Shown in pieces: positions 1 through 8,484 of a DNA stretch of 41,023 nucleotides. The position numbers were made by a program, and so were the translations under genes. Positions within the stretch are counted from its first letter, which is position 1. Each line of letters opens with the position of its first letter. This DNA is from Domibacillus robiginosus (lineage in GTDB: Bacteria > Bacillota > Bacilli > Bacillales > Domibacillaceae): contig NZ_LAHL01000048.1 of NCBI RefSeq assembly GCF_000966195.1, positions 1-41,023 of the forward strand, read 5' to 3'. The notes beneath the pieces were generated by a model that did not search any database, was not told the origin of the DNA, and saw only the letters and a list, made by a program, of their open reading frames with translations.

Positions 1-30
1 GAGAGGACAGCGGAAGCTGTCCTCTTTTTG
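1..30. terminator. hairpin terminator at window edge
   Basis: Stem GAGAGGACAGC / GCTGTCCTCT with a GGAA loop, followed by a T run on the + strand. It would end a + strand gene lying left of the window. It also lies just past the stop of the minus-strand DJ-1 gene, but no T run is visible on that side inside the window. Confidence 0.7.
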
Positions 31-48
31 TATTTTCTGTTAAAGCCT

Positions 49-717
49 TTATTTGTTTCTTTTTTCAAGAGCTTTAACCAACTCTTCACCCAATGCTTCA
101 GAAGAAAAGGGATCGCGTCCGGTCAGCAGCTGTTCATTTCCCCATACTACTTTTTCTTCTGATGTATAATCCGCAATCTTTCTCATTTCTCCTTCAAGGC
201 TGTACGGCAGAATATTTGGGAGACCTTCTGGTTCCATCGCTTCCGGATATCCAGTAACACGTAAGCCGGAAATAATGCTTTTGCCGTCAGAGCGCTTTGT
301 CCAAATTAAAGGAGCGGGTCCGTGGCATACGGCAGACACAATATTTCCGTTATCGTAAATGAAGTTAATAATTTGGTGTAGCTCTTCACTTTTAGCCAGA
401 TCATACATAGCACCATGGCCTCCTACGATGAGCACAGCATCATATTTATCGGGGTTTATTTCAGATAGAGCCGTTGTATGGTCCGCTTTTCCAGATTCAT
501 ATAACGTTTTATATTTCCCTTCAGGATCATATTCTTTCGCTAAGCTATGTTTGTCAATGTCGGGTTTGCCGCCTAATGGAGAAGCTAAGTCTACTTGGTG
601 CCCCGCTTTTTCAAGCAGCTCCATCGGGGCAAATAATTCTTCTCCCCACCATCCGGTTTCATAATTATTTTTTGCATCTTTAAACCCGCTTGATAGTACT
701 GCTAACACTTTAGCCAA
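49..717 (-). CDS. DJ-1/PfpI family protein (Hsp31/glyoxalase III-like)
   Basis: A 222-residue cytosolic protein of the type 1 glutamine amidotransferase-like fold, closest in layout to Hsp31-type glyoxalase III/chaperone proteins. The nucleophile elbow reads SAVCHGPAPL, with Cys131 followed by His132, and an acidic partner is available in GWWGEEL near residue 26. Family members detoxify methylglyoxal or act as stress chaperones; which applies here is inferred, not shown. The start is TTG at 717 because AAAGGAGG lies 7 bases upstream and the family N-terminus (AKVLAVLSS) begins there. It is monocistronic. A strong bidirectional hairpin at 921-956 separates it from the next minus-strand gene. 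Confidence 0.85.
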   Translation of the reverse strand: MAKVLAVLSSGFKDAKNNYETGWWGEELFAPMELLEKAGHQVDLASPLGGKPDIDKHSLAKEYDPEGKYKTLYESGKADHTTALSEINPDKYDAVLIVGGHGAMYDLAKSEELHQIINFIYDNGNIVSAVCHGPAPLIWTKRSDGKSIISGLRVTGYPEAMEPEGLPNILPYSLEGEMRKIADYTSEEKVVWGNEQLLTGRDPFSSEALGEELVKALEKRNK

Positions 718-920
718 AAGTAGTTCCTCCTTTTGTTGTCATACTCTCCATAAACAAGTTATCCTTTCTACGTCTTTTTAAACAATTTTTCAAAGTATAT
801 GATGGGAAAAGAAACAGCGAAGGAATTCAATAGCTTAATAGTATAGAATTTCTGCTCCGGCTTTTAAACCGCTTTTGTAGTTACAGTAAAAAGTGGCTAT
901 GTGAACAAACGTGATAAAAA

Positions 921-956
921 AGCGCTGTCCTTCTGATTGAAGGACAGCGCTTTTTT
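921..956. terminator. bidirectional terminator
   Basis: Stem AGCGCTGTCCTTC / GAAGGACAGCGCT with a TGATT-type loop, flanked by A5 on the left and T6 on the right, so it can act on both strands. On the minus strand it ends transcription from the MerR-like gene to its right. Confidence 0.85.
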
Positions 957-1005
957 GAGCGGGCGAACCATTGAAAAATAATATGTGTATAGCAGGGGCA
1001 GCGCC

Positions 1006-1551
1006 TTATTCGTTTTCTTTAGAAAACCATTTGAAAAAACGCTTCTTTTTTATTTCTGCTTTTTTAGCTTCCTGCGTATTTTTTAAAGATTCCAGAAGAA
1101 GCTGATCCCGCTTATTTAGCGAATCCTTAATATACTGTTGCTGCTCGTCTAATTTTGTAACGAGTGCTTGGTTAAACTGCTCCTGTCGTTCCATACGTTC
1201 CATAATGACCGCCAAATCTTTTCGAATTCCACTTGAGGGCTCTTCCTGTACAAGTTCAGGTTTTATTTGTGTTTCCCCTGTAGCAAAGTAATATTCAATT
1301 TGTTTAAGGGAGTAATTTTGTTCGCGGTTTAGTTTACGGATGAGCAGCAGCCTTTGTAAAGCAGGTTCATCAAAATAGTTATAGCCATTTTCTCCCTGAA
1401 CTGTAGGAATATAAGGCTTCAGCTCTCTTAGCCAGTTACGGACGACACCGGGACTCTCGTTGATCTGTTTAGCAGCTTCTTTTACAGTTAAACGCATTTC
1501 CTCTACATGTTCCGTTGGAGTTTCCATACATTGTTCTTTTGTTTGAGTCAT
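1006..1551 (-). CDS. MerR-like HTH protein with DUF3967-type coiled-coil tail
   Basis: 181 residues. A MerR-type winged helix lies at about residues 20-75 (RLTVKEAAKQINESPGVVRNW, then a wing with GYNYFDEPAL). The rest, about 105-165, is charged and heptad-like (RMERQEQFNQALVTKLDEQQ), ending in a Lys-rich tail. This HTH plus coiled-coil layout and length recall RacA and the DUF3967 proteins found on chromosomes and plasmids of Bacillus. DNA binding with self-association is likely; a role in DNA anchoring or segregation is only inferred. ATG follows AAAGGATGATGG. The gene stands alone between a terminator and a long gene-poor stretch. Confidence 0.75.
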   Translation of the reverse strand: MTQTKEQCMETPTEHVEEMRLTVKEAAKQINESPGVVRNWLRELKPYIPTVQGENGYNYFDEPALQRLLLIRKLNREQNYSLKQIEYYFATGETQIKPELVQEEPSSGIRKDLAVIMERMERQEQFNQALVTKLDEQQQYIKDSLNKRDQLLLESLKNTQEAKKAEIKKKRFFKWFSKENE

Positions 1552-2435
1552 GATTCCATCATCCTTTCAAGATAGGTTTCAACGCACGTGCCTAATAACA
1601 AGTCTGGTACACTGCTCTTCTAAAGGTATGTCATGAATCTCAACTAGCTTTTCAGGTACGTTCTTTCATATATGTGTTAAGTTCGGTGTATGCAGAGAAT
1701 GTCCTTTAACTAAATTTGTCGTTTGGTTAGAGGTTTTAGAACATATTAAAATTCTTAAAAATAAGTAGGTAACCACTTATCGCTTTTCACAGAATGGGGA
1801 GCCGCTTATCCCATTTTATTTAATTAATTATCATGTTGTTTGTCATGTACTTTGCTGCCTTTATGATCTGATTCTTCCTGAATCCTCTTACCATTGGAAG
1901 TTACTTATCAATTCACCGTGCTTTTGCTGGTGTTGCAATGTTTAGATTCCCAGGCTTATTTTTATAAACAATTTTTGGAGAGATAAAGATAAAACAATGT
2001 TATATTTAAAAAGTAAAAAAAGCGCAATAAATGGATTTATCCTTTGTTATTTAGGGTATAGCAAAGTAGAGTAATAAAAGAATATAATAATTGGGTAGGA
2101 TAGCAAGAGTGGCTATCAATGTATATGGCGTAGGTGGGGCCAGTACGAGGGAAGGTCGAATTGTATTTTTTTATTACTTTAAACTTTTATAATAATACTG
2201 GCTTGTCCAGTACCTAGAAAATAATAAACGAGCCCCTGGTCTTCATAAAGGTCGGGGGCTCGCTTTCGTATAGCGCTAACATTTTTAATAAAGCAACATA
2301 CAGTACATTATACAGGGTAAATGGGTAAATAAAACGCGTCCTTCTTTCTAAAGAACGGGGCTTTTTGGATTGAATGATTGGTTCGGACTATCAATTATTA
2401 ATTGCAAAGCCAGTTATTTAACATTCACTGCCTTG
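1552..2435. other. gene-poor intergenic stretch
   Basis: I see no convincing gene on either strand. It contains the CCTGG-type hairpin at 2229-2262 and a weaker hairpin near 2337-2373 ending in CTTTTTGG. The sequence is AT-rich with stops in all frames. Confidence 0.5.
2229..2262. repeat. CCTGG-loop hairpin, family member 1
   Basis: Arms CGAGCCCC and GGGGCTCG enclose a loop starting TGGTCTTC and ending AAAGGTC. The loop half and the downstream CTCGCTTTCG resemble the hairpin at 39185-39220. It is probably a transcription terminator that has been copied around the genome. Confidence 0.5.
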
Positions 2436-2540
2436 TCAATGCCGGCTCTTTAAAAGAAATTCTTTTTTTAATTCGTTCATCACTTTTTTAATGGTCAATC
2501 CACCAATCTCAGTTGTATAACCTTCATCTTCCTTTAACTC
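2436..2540 (-). pseudogene. short C-terminal coding remnant, unidentified
   Basis: The minus strand reads coherently as ELKEDEGYTTEIGGL then TIKKVMNELKKEF, ending SRH and a stop at 2436. There is no in-frame start. The nearest ATG (with GAGAGGTG upstream) is out of frame because of an extra AG. I do not recognise the family. It is probably the tail of a decayed gene. Confidence 0.35.
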
Positions 2541-2714
2541 TCATATCTACAAAAAACACCTCTCAGTTGATTTTTAAGGTCCGTACATGACCGTTTTTCA
2601 ACGTAGAGATGTTTTCGTTTGTCTTACTTTATGGAATCAATCCCTTTAACAAAATATATTGATAAAAGGATGCTTTTGTTGAAAAATTCAATAAAAATTT
2701 TACGGCTTTTATAT

Positions 2715-3587
2715 TTAGTGAATATCATTCTTTTTAAAATTACCACCCTTAACTTCTGCTACGTCATACACAGTCACAAAAGCTCCTGGGTCAATCTCAT
2801 TGATGATTTCCTTTAGCTTGGTTTCTTCCAGGCGGTTAATGACACATGTGATTTCTTTGAATTTTTCATGGGAAAAACCACCGTACGCTTCTTTATAAGT
2901 GGCACTACGGCCTAAGCGGTCACGTATAGTTTCTACCATTAAGTCAGATTCAATGGTGATAATTTGGAAGGTTTTAGAGCCGCTTAGACCTTCTTCTACA
3001 ATATGTATAACTTTAGAAGCAATAAAGTAAGCAATGGCCGAAAGAATAGCCCCTTGCAGGCCAAATACAGTGGAAACGATAATAAATACAAAAATGTTTA
3101 AGAAAAGTATAAGATCACTGGTTCCAAACGGTAATTTTCGAGAAAGCAGTACGGCAAGCATATCAATTCCATCCAATGCACCGCCATTACGTAAGGCTAA
3201 TCCCATTCCAAAACCAAGGATAATACCACCCACAACTGTAACTAATAACGTATCGCCTTCAATAATAGCGGGAGTATGGTGCATAAGAACTGTACCAACA
3301 GCCAGTGAAGCGATTCCGATAATTGAAAAAATGGCAAAGCTTCTTCCAATTTGTTTATATCCTAACCAGATAAAAGGAATGTTAAGAACTGCAATCAGCA
3401 CACCTAATGGCAATCCAAATAGTTGTGAACCTACGATACTAAGACCTGTCACGCCCCCATCCGATACGTTGTTTGGGATTAATACTGTTTCTAGTCCGTA
3501 TGCGGCTATAATTCCCCCAAGGATGACTAATAATCCTCGCATCATCATTTTAAGTTTGTTGGGCTTATACTTTTTAACTTTACTCAT
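2715..3587 (-). CDS. YitT family membrane protein (DUF161 + DUF2179)
   Basis: 290 residues. About five to six membrane segments fill residues 14-190 (RGLLVILGGIIAAYGLE, VGGIILGFGMGLALRNGGAL, ILSAIAYFIASKVIHIVEEG). A soluble DUF2179 domain occupies about 205-285 (KTFQIITIES, GGFSHEKFKEITCVI, DPGAFVTVYDVAEVKGG). This is the standard YitT-family architecture and length. The function of the family is not established; several members sit near transport genes. ATG follows GAGGAATTAG. No operon partner is visible: the next minus-strand ORF upstream is weak and the Myb-like gene points away. Confidence 0.9.
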   Translation of the reverse strand: MSKVKKYKPNKLKMMMRGLLVILGGIIAAYGLETVLIPNNVSDGGVTGLSIVGSQLFGLPLGVLIAVLNIPFIWLGYKQIGRSFAIFSIIGIASLAVGTVLMHHTPAIIEGDTLLVTVVGGIILGFGMGLALRNGGALDGIDMLAVLLSRKLPFGTSDLILFLNIFVFIIVSTVFGLQGAILSAIAYFIASKVIHIVEEGLSGSKTFQIITIESDLMVETIRDRLGRSATYKEAYGGFSHEKFKEITCVINRLEETKLKEIINEIDPGAFVTVYDVAEVKGGNFKKNDIH

Positions 3588-3660
3588 CTAATTCCTCTTT
3601 TCAAATCTTTTGTCATCTTTAAGCTTACCATAAATAACAAGCATAATTCATGGCTAAGTC

Positions 3661-3924
3661 CTATAAATTTGGCACCTCCAAAGCTAGAGCAGGTGAGATT
3701 CTACACCTTATGAGCGTTAAGTTCTCTGTATACGTTTCCTTCATGTTTTCTGGCGTTTCAAGAAAGTTAATCAAAGATGTGTAGTTACCAATAGCCTTTG
3801 AAATTCCCGTATAACTCCTTAATGCTTTGACAGAGTAAGCCCCCTGGAAACTGTATATCAGCTGATTTTGAGTGAATCCTGTCATTGCGGGAATGCAGGG
3901 AAAGGTTTTTTCTTTATCCTCCAT
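3661..3924 (-). CDS. possible small hypothetical protein
   Basis: An open frame of 87 residues (begins MEDKEKTFPCIPAMTG; middle TGISKAIGNYTSLINFLE). Amino acid composition is protein-like, but no ribosome binding site precedes the ATG, there is no recognisable domain, and the C-terminal 20 residues look random. It may be a decayed gene or a chance frame. Confidence 0.3.
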   Translation of the reverse strand: MEDKEKTFPCIPAMTGFTQNQLIYSFQGAYSVKALRSYTGISKAIGNYTSLINFLETPENMKETYTENLTLIRCRISPALALEVPNL

Positions 3925-4023
3925 TTTAGCTAAGAATTTTTTTACCCGTGAACAATTTGATTATACATAAGACTATTTATGTAAGGACCTAGGCTATTAA
4001 ATAATGAAAACATACAAAAATAG

Positions 4024-4051
4024 TTGAATAAACGAACGTTTGTGCTATAAT
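4024..4051 (+). promoter_or_regulatory. sigma-A promoter for the Myb-like gene
   Basis: TTGAAT, 16-base spacer, TATAAT. It lies about 130 bases before the start at 4180 and is correctly oriented, with no other gene between. Confidence 0.6.
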
Positions 4052-4179
4052 AGAACTAATGTTTCTATTGTTCATCCAATAACAAACCATTTTAAATACC
4101 TTTTTCAAAGGAAATACTGATAGCTGTAAAGTATTCCGTTTTATAGGAAAAGTTTATGTTTTTAACCGAGGTGATAGTG

Positions 4180-5073
4180 ATGAGTAAATCAAAATTCTGG
4201 ACAGAAGAAGAAGATCATTTTTTAAAAGAGAATCTTTGTAAAATGACGCTAGAAGCAATTGGACACCATTTAGGCGGCCGCAGCAAAGAGTCTGTGAACA
4301 AGCGGGTAATAAGGTTAAAGCTTCGTACTGAAAAAACGCGTCAGCGAAAGTCCTGGTGTAAGGAAGAGGATTTATTTCTTGCGGAAAATCTAAATAATAT
4401 GAAAAACGTGGAGATTGCTGAGCGGCTGGGCAGACCTGTAAACTCTATTGCTACTCGCATTAAAGTTCTCAAGCTGCAAAGAAAGAATCCTCTGCGCAGG
4501 TGGACAGCAGAGGAAGATGACTACATGATTCAGCGATACGGGAAACAGCCTATTTCTTTTATTGCCAAAAAACTTAAAAGAACACCAGGAGCCGTAGAAG
4601 GAAGGCTGAACCGTCTTGGCATTTATGGTGGCAGGTCTAACAATGGTGATCTCACGACTTATGATTTGGCCGCTGAACTCAAAGTAGATGTTCATACTGT
4701 TTACAACTGGATTCAAAAGTATGATATGCCCTGTTACGAGGCAGTGATTAAAACACGCATATTTACTATGATCGAAGTCCAGCCGTTTTGGAAATGGGCG
4801 GAAGAAAATAAAGAACGGATCAACTGGTCTCGTGTTTCTAATAATACTTTGATTCCTGAGCCGGAATGGGTCCAGCAGCAAAGACATTGCAACTTTATGA
4901 ATCACCTGCAAAAAGAAAATCGCAATTGGACTGCTGAAGAGGACGCAAGGCTTTGGCAAATGTATTATTCGAAAGGGTATACACAAAAACAAATTGGAGA
5001 AATCATGGGTCGTTCTGCAAGAGGTGTTCAAAGACGTTTGGAGCGATTGAGAAGAGCAAAAAAAGTAAGCTAA
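4180..5073 (+). CDS. Myb/SANT-repeat DNA-binding protein
   Basis: 297 residues from the chosen ATG. Three Myb/SANT-like repeats come first, each with the W-(x)-EED start: about 5-48 (FWTEEEDHFL), 57-99 (SWCKEEDLFLAENL) and 106-148 (RWTAEEDDYMIQRYG). A MerR/excisionase-like helix-turn-helix follows at about 158-185 (TTYDLAAELKVDVHTVYNWI), and a fourth Myb repeat at about 248-292 (NWTAEEDARLW). Bacilli carry Myb-like regulators such as RsfA and YlbO, but four repeats around a central HTH is elaborate. The longer frame begins at 4156; ATG 4180 is preferred because GAGGTGAT sits directly before it. Likely a transcription regulator or chromosome-binding protein; target unknown. Basic C-terminus RRAKKVS. 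Confidence 0.8.
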   Translation: MSKSKFWTEEEDHFLKENLCKMTLEAIGHHLGGRSKESVNKRVIRLKLRTEKTRQRKSWCKEEDLFLAENLNNMKNVEIAERLGRPVNSIATRIKVLKLQRKNPLRRWTAEEDDYMIQRYGKQPISFIAKKLKRTPGAVEGRLNRLGIYGGRSNNGDLTTYDLAAELKVDVHTVYNWIQKYDMPCYEAVIKTRIFTMIEVQPFWKWAEENKERINWSRVSNNTLIPEPEWVQQQRHCNFMNHLQKENRNWTAEEDARLWQMYYSKGYTQKQIGEIMGRSARGVQRRLERLRRAKKVS

Positions 5074-5182
5074 CTGAAAAGCTGTATTAACATAGGAGAT
5101 GTATTCGATTTACATTTGTGGGTAAACCGGCCGGTAGTTTAATCAATAAATCGTAAAGGTTAGTGGAAGAAAAACGAAAAAA

Positions 5183-5209
5183 GCAGGTTCGTTAGTTGTT
5201 TGAACCTGC
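5183..5209 (-). terminator. terminator of the VOC gene
   Basis: Stem GCAGGTTC / GAACCTGC with an 11-base loop. On the minus strand it is followed by six T, directly after the stop of the VOC gene. It may also slow + strand readthrough from the Myb-like gene. Confidence 0.8.
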
Positions 5210-5220
5210 GAAGTAAAAAA

Positions 5221-5583
5221 TTATTGTTTTAACAAAAACTCATTCCCGTCTTCATCTTTGAACTGAACAAATGTACCCCATTGCATTTTTTGTGGTTCAC
5301 CTAAAAACTCAACACCATTTGCTTTCAACTTTTCGTATGTACTTATAATGTCATCACATTGAAAAACAATAGATGCTTTCATATTTTCTGAACCCTTTAT
5401 CATTGTTTTGGGATAGATAACTAAATGACTATCAGCTCCTTTTGGTGCTACCTCAAGCCAAAAGGAATTTGGCCCCATTGGATGGTTAGCCACTACTTCA
5501 AACCCTATTTTTTCTGACCAAAACGTTTTTGCTTTTTGTTGGTCCTCTACATAAACAGCAACTGTTGCAATTTTTTGAATCAT
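5221..5583 (-). CDS. VOC family (glyoxalase/bleomycin-resistance fold) protein
   Basis: 120 residues with the paired beta-alpha-beta-beta-beta modules of the vicinal oxygen chelate superfamily: first module VAVYVEDQQKAKTFWSEKIG, second beginning ASIVFQCDDIISTYEKLKANG and ending WGTFVQFKDEDGNEFLL. Members include metal-dependent lyases, dioxygenases and drug-binding proteins; this short single-domain form is usually annotated only to family. GluE-type metal ligand is available in the final DEDGNEF strand. ATG follows TGGAGG. Monocistronic with its own terminator. Confidence 0.85.
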   Translation of the reverse strand: MIQKIATVAVYVEDQQKAKTFWSEKIGFEVVANHPMGPNSFWLEVAPKGADSHLVIYPKTMIKGSENMKASIVFQCDDIISTYEKLKANGVEFLGEPQKMQWGTFVQFKDEDGNEFLLKQ

Positions 5584-5727
5584 GATAAAACCTCCATTTT
5601 TAGCTCCCTTGTATCATATCAAGGATTTTCTTATGAAGCTATATGAAGCTAACGGAATCTTGAGTTGGATAAAGAATAATCAAAGTACCTGCATAGTGGT
5701 CTTCCTTTCTTTCAATAAAAACATCCA

Positions 5728-5761
5728 GACGGATCCTGACTCTTAAAAATAAGGATCCGTC
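5728..5761. repeat. 10-bp inverted repeat
   Basis: Arms GACGGATCCT and AGGATCCGTC with a 14-base loop. No T run follows on either strand, so it is not an obvious terminator. No neighbouring gene uses it clearly. Confidence 0.4.
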
Positions 5762-5773
5762 AAATTCTTAATA

Positions 5774-5908
5774 ATGACTATGACCCTGCAGGCCTTCGAT
5801 ATGGCATTTTCAGCTCTCACGTTGACTTTAGACTTTAATTTGTATGGGGCTATATTCGCGAGAATTGCTGTGCTTGCTACAACATTGGCTTGCTTTTTTG
5901 ATAGGTAA
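5774..5908 (+). pseudogene. 44-codon hydrophobic remnant
   Basis: The open frame starts MTMTLQAFDMAFSALTLTLD and ends ATTLACFFDR, giving a membrane-helix-like stretch (GAIFARIAVLATTLACFF). No ribosome binding site precedes it. It reads like a piece of an integral membrane protein, but I cannot name the parent. The rest of 5584-6096 shows no gene. Confidence 0.3.
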
Positions 5909-6096
5909 AAGCTATAGGCGTTATATTAGTCAGAGCAGGTTTTTTATCGGTGGTTCAGGTTGAGAGAAAGTCCAACGGAACACAGTCACCTATACATTAG
6001 GTGCTCGAGCAGAAATAATGATATCTTTTAACTGCAAGTAATTTTCTTTTAATGAGAATCATAGCTGGACAAAATAAACACGACGGGGTGGAAGTT

Positions 6097-7179
6097 ATGT
6101 TACATAATGAATTGACAAAACGTTTGAACATTCAGTATCCGATAATACAAGCTCCTATGGCAGGCGGAATTACTACTTCGAAATTAGTGGCCGAGGTTTC
6201 CAGTGCTGGAGGACTGGGAATGATTGGGGCGGGCTATCTGACGCCTGCTCAAACAAAAGAACAAATTAAAGAAATCAAGCAGTTAACATCAAAACCTTTT
6301 GGCATCAATTTATTTGTACCCAACGAATTTCACATCACGGAGGATGCGGTCAAATCCGCTGATCAGCTATTACACTCAATTCGTGAGCAATTAAATGTAG
6401 AGCCTGCAGACAGCTTTGATATTCCCGAATTCAACACTATTTTTGAAAGCTTTATGGAGCAGGTGAAGGTTGTCATTGAAGAAAAAGTTCCCATTTGTTC
6501 CTTTACATTTGGTGTTCCTTCCAAGGAAGTGATAGCCAAATTAAAACAGCATAACATCACGCTTATAGGGACAGCTACGACAGTTAGAGAAGCGGTTGAA
6601 AATGAAAAATTGGGAATGGATATGGTGGTTGTGCAGGGCAGTGAAGCGGGCGGTCACCGCGGTAACTTTATAGATGAGCATCAGGAGAGTTTAGTTGGCT
6701 TAATGTCACTTATTCCGCAGGCTGTAGACCATGTAAGCATTCCGGTTATTGCCGCTGGAGGCATTATGGATGGGAGAGGATTAATGGCTTCCCTCTGTTT
6801 AGGTGCGCAGGGTGTACAAATGGGTACAGCTTTTCTAACCTGCGTGGAAAGCGGGGCCCATAAAGTGCATAAGGAAGCTATTTTGAAGGGGGCCGAAGAC
6901 CAGGTGACATTTACGCGGGCTTTTTCTGGTAAATGGGCAAGAGGCATTAAAAATAAATTTATTTTAGATATGCAGGAGCACGAGTTGCTGGTGCCCGATT
7001 TTCCTGTTCAAAACCTATTAACTCAAGTGATTAGAAAAGCAGGCAGCGAGCAAAACAATCAAGACTTTATGTCACTCTGGTCTGGTCAGAGTCCAAGGCT
7101 GGCCAAAAATCAAACGGTTGAAAGATTAATGAAGGATATGATAACTGAAGTCCAAAAAATAAATATAACTGTATCGTAA
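6097..7179 (+). CDS. nitronate monooxygenase family protein
   Basis: 360 residues, an FMN-binding TIM barrel of the nitronate monooxygenase (2-nitropropane dioxygenase) family. Diagnostic stretches are YPIIQAPMAGGITT near the N-terminus, SSAGGLGMIGAGY, the FMN phosphate-binding region VVQGSEAGGHRGNF and IPVIAAGGIMDGRGL, then GAQGVQMGTAFL. Such enzymes oxidise alkyl nitronates to carbonyl compounds and nitrite, protecting cells from propionate-3-nitronate. Length matches the Bacillus members (about 350). The open frame begins at 6052, but ATG 6097 is taken as start because GGGGTGG lies just before it and the family N-terminus begins there. Followed by the hairpin at 7284-7324. Confidence 0.88.
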   Translation: MLHNELTKRLNIQYPIIQAPMAGGITTSKLVAEVSSAGGLGMIGAGYLTPAQTKEQIKEIKQLTSKPFGINLFVPNEFHITEDAVKSADQLLHSIREQLNVEPADSFDIPEFNTIFESFMEQVKVVIEEKVPICSFTFGVPSKEVIAKLKQHNITLIGTATTVREAVENEKLGMDMVVVQGSEAGGHRGNFIDEHQESLVGLMSLIPQAVDHVSIPVIAAGGIMDGRGLMASLCLGAQGVQMGTAFLTCVESGAHKVHKEAILKGAEDQVTFTRAFSGKWARGIKNKFILDMQEHELLVPDFPVQNLLTQVIRKAGSEQNNQDFMSLWSGQSPRLAKNQTVERLMKDMITEVQKINITVS

Positions 7180-7283
7180 TTGACGCAGCTCTTTACTGGT
7201 TTTTTATTTTACTTAACGATTTAGTTTAACTATATTTCTTTATAATAAAAATTTATTTCTCAATTTGTACGCTAAAAATCATA

Positions 7284-7324
7284 AAAGGCTCATGATGACT
7301 CCGTCCTGATCATGAGCCTTTTTC
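7284..7324. terminator. terminator after the nitronate monooxygenase gene
   Basis: Stem AAAGGCTCATGAT / ATCATGAGCCTTT with a 12-base loop and a T5 tail on the + strand. A-rich sequence on the left could let it work on the minus strand too. Confidence 0.85.
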
Positions 7325-7387
7325 CTGCTTGCTTATTTATTGTCGATAAGTAAACGAAACGGTTTATAGTGGATAGAGAAAATAAAA

Positions 7388-7411
7388 AAAATCCCTCTTA
7401 AGGGATTTTTA
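7388..7411 (-). terminator. terminator of the 42-residue protein gene
   Basis: Stem AAAATCCCT / AGGGATTTT with a four-base loop. On the minus strand it is followed by a run of T, 10 bases after the TAA of the small gene at 7421. Its position supports that gene being real. Confidence 0.8.
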
Positions 7412-7420
7412 TAAAAGTCG

Positions 7421-7549
7421 TTAAGACTTCTGTTTATAAAACGCCATAAATTCTTGAATAGAATGTATAATTCCTTCAGCCTGGAATGTAAGCAGCGAAA
7501 AAGCTGATAAAGAGAAAAAGGCGATAGGGATTAAACGCAGCCAATGCAT
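7421..7549 (-). CDS. small membrane protein, 42 residues
   Basis: Very short frame (MHWLRLIPIAFFSLSAFSLL, then TFQAEGIIHSIQEFMAFYKQ and KS). The evidence for expression is contextual: AATGGAGGAGATAAA sits ideally before the ATG, a promoter-like TTGATC-17-TATGAT lies at 7589-7617, and an efficient terminator begins 10 bases after the TAA. Residues 4-22 form a single hydrophobic helix with two basic/aromatic residues before it. The remainder is an amphipathic soluble tail ending in KQKS. This suits a single-span membrane microprotein or a short secreted peptide. I do not recognise a family and assign no function. It is too short for standard gene callers. Confidence 0.7.
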   Translation of the reverse strand: MHWLRLIPIAFFSLSAFSLLTFQAEGIIHSIQEFMAFYKQKS

Positions 7550-7588
7550 TTTATCTCCTCCATTTCTAATTTTCTAGGTAATGAAAGA

Positions 7589-7617
7589 ATCATACTCCTG
7601 AAATTCAAATTGATCAA
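7589..7617 (-). promoter_or_regulatory. candidate sigma-A promoter for the 42-residue gene
   Basis: Read on the minus strand: TTGATC, 17-base spacer, TATGAT, about 40 bases before the start codon. Confidence 0.5.
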
Positions 7618-8216
7618 GTGTAAAGTATTAAAACCTTTAGTATTTATTACCCGGGTCACTTTATTCGTTATTTTGAAGCAATGATAAGCCGTTCAAGTAA
7701 AAGCTGCATGGGGCTGCTAGCCAGTCCATTGGTTTAAAAGTTTCAGAGTACCGAGTGTACAGGTTAGGCAGCTGACTTTGTTCTAAGAAATCAATATGAA
7801 CATCCATAAAATTTATTGACGAAAATAAAAATGGCCCATGAAAAAGGCTTCTAGAGCAGGGGAGCGGGCAGGGAGCAGCGGTAATAGAATATAAATAGGG
7901 GGAGTGGAAGCGAAGTGGTGACCTTATGTTTAATGGGATAATATTGAACAGTTGTAAGGTGAAACAGTAGAAGTTTGAGGTGCATGATTGGATGAAAACA
8001 GTAACGCTTGCAATTACCAATCGTTACTTCAAAAACTTCTGATATGTGCAAAAGGATATCTGGGTAAATGTATGATATGTGGCTGCTCTGGAGCAAGTGA
8101 AATATAGTTTGTTGAACAGTGAAGTTACGCATATTACTCATGTCTCACTTTTTTCAGATAGGACAGAATCGTTGTTTTAAAAGAAGTGTCAGAACTGCGG
8201 CTTTTGAAGCATAAAA
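7618..8216. other. no supported gene
   Basis: Long open frames exist on the minus strand here (to 8141), but they lack ribosome binding sites and have Leu/Phe/Ser/Pro-rich composition typical of chance reading. I see no repeat or RNA that I can support. Confidence 0.45.
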
Positions 8217-8417
8217 TCATCCCATAAACAAGCCAGCAACTAAATGACCTCTGTAGCTTATAAAAATTGAAATTAGTAAGCGGATTACCATACCATAACT
8301 GTTGATGGAACGAATGGTGTAGGAAATAAAAAGATTTTGGAGCAGCATTAGAACCAGGACAGCAGAAACCACTATAACAGAGGTCTGAAAATTTGCATGT
8401 ATTGCAGGAAAATCCAT
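8217..8417 (-). CDS. possible small membrane protein
   Basis: 66 residues with two hydrophobic segments (about 12-33, VIVVSAVLVLMLLQNLF; about 43-62, MVIRLLISIFISY). The ribosome binding site is poor: GGGGTGAAAAG is about 12-15 bases from the ATG. No family recognised. It points away from the IDEAL gene cassette. It could be a real small membrane protein or a chance frame. Confidence 0.35.
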   Translation of the reverse strand: MDFPAIHANFQTSVIVVSAVLVLMLLQNLFISYTIRSINSYGMVIRLLISIFISYRGHLVAGLFMG

Positions 8418-8484
8418 GAGTTTACCGTCTTTTCACCCCTAATACATTTTTATGTTTTTGCTTATTCAAAAGGGGGAGACAGCC

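Noticed and set aside
4030-4046. CGAACGTTTG near the Myb-like gene promoter as a LexA (SOS) box.
   Set aside because: The second half does not match GTTCG; too many mismatches to the CGAACN4GTTCG consensus.
7661-8141. Minus-strand open frames of 119 and 96 codons.
   Set aside because: No ribosome binding site, overlapping one another in different frames, and composition rich in Leu/Ser/Phe/Cys without domain pattern.
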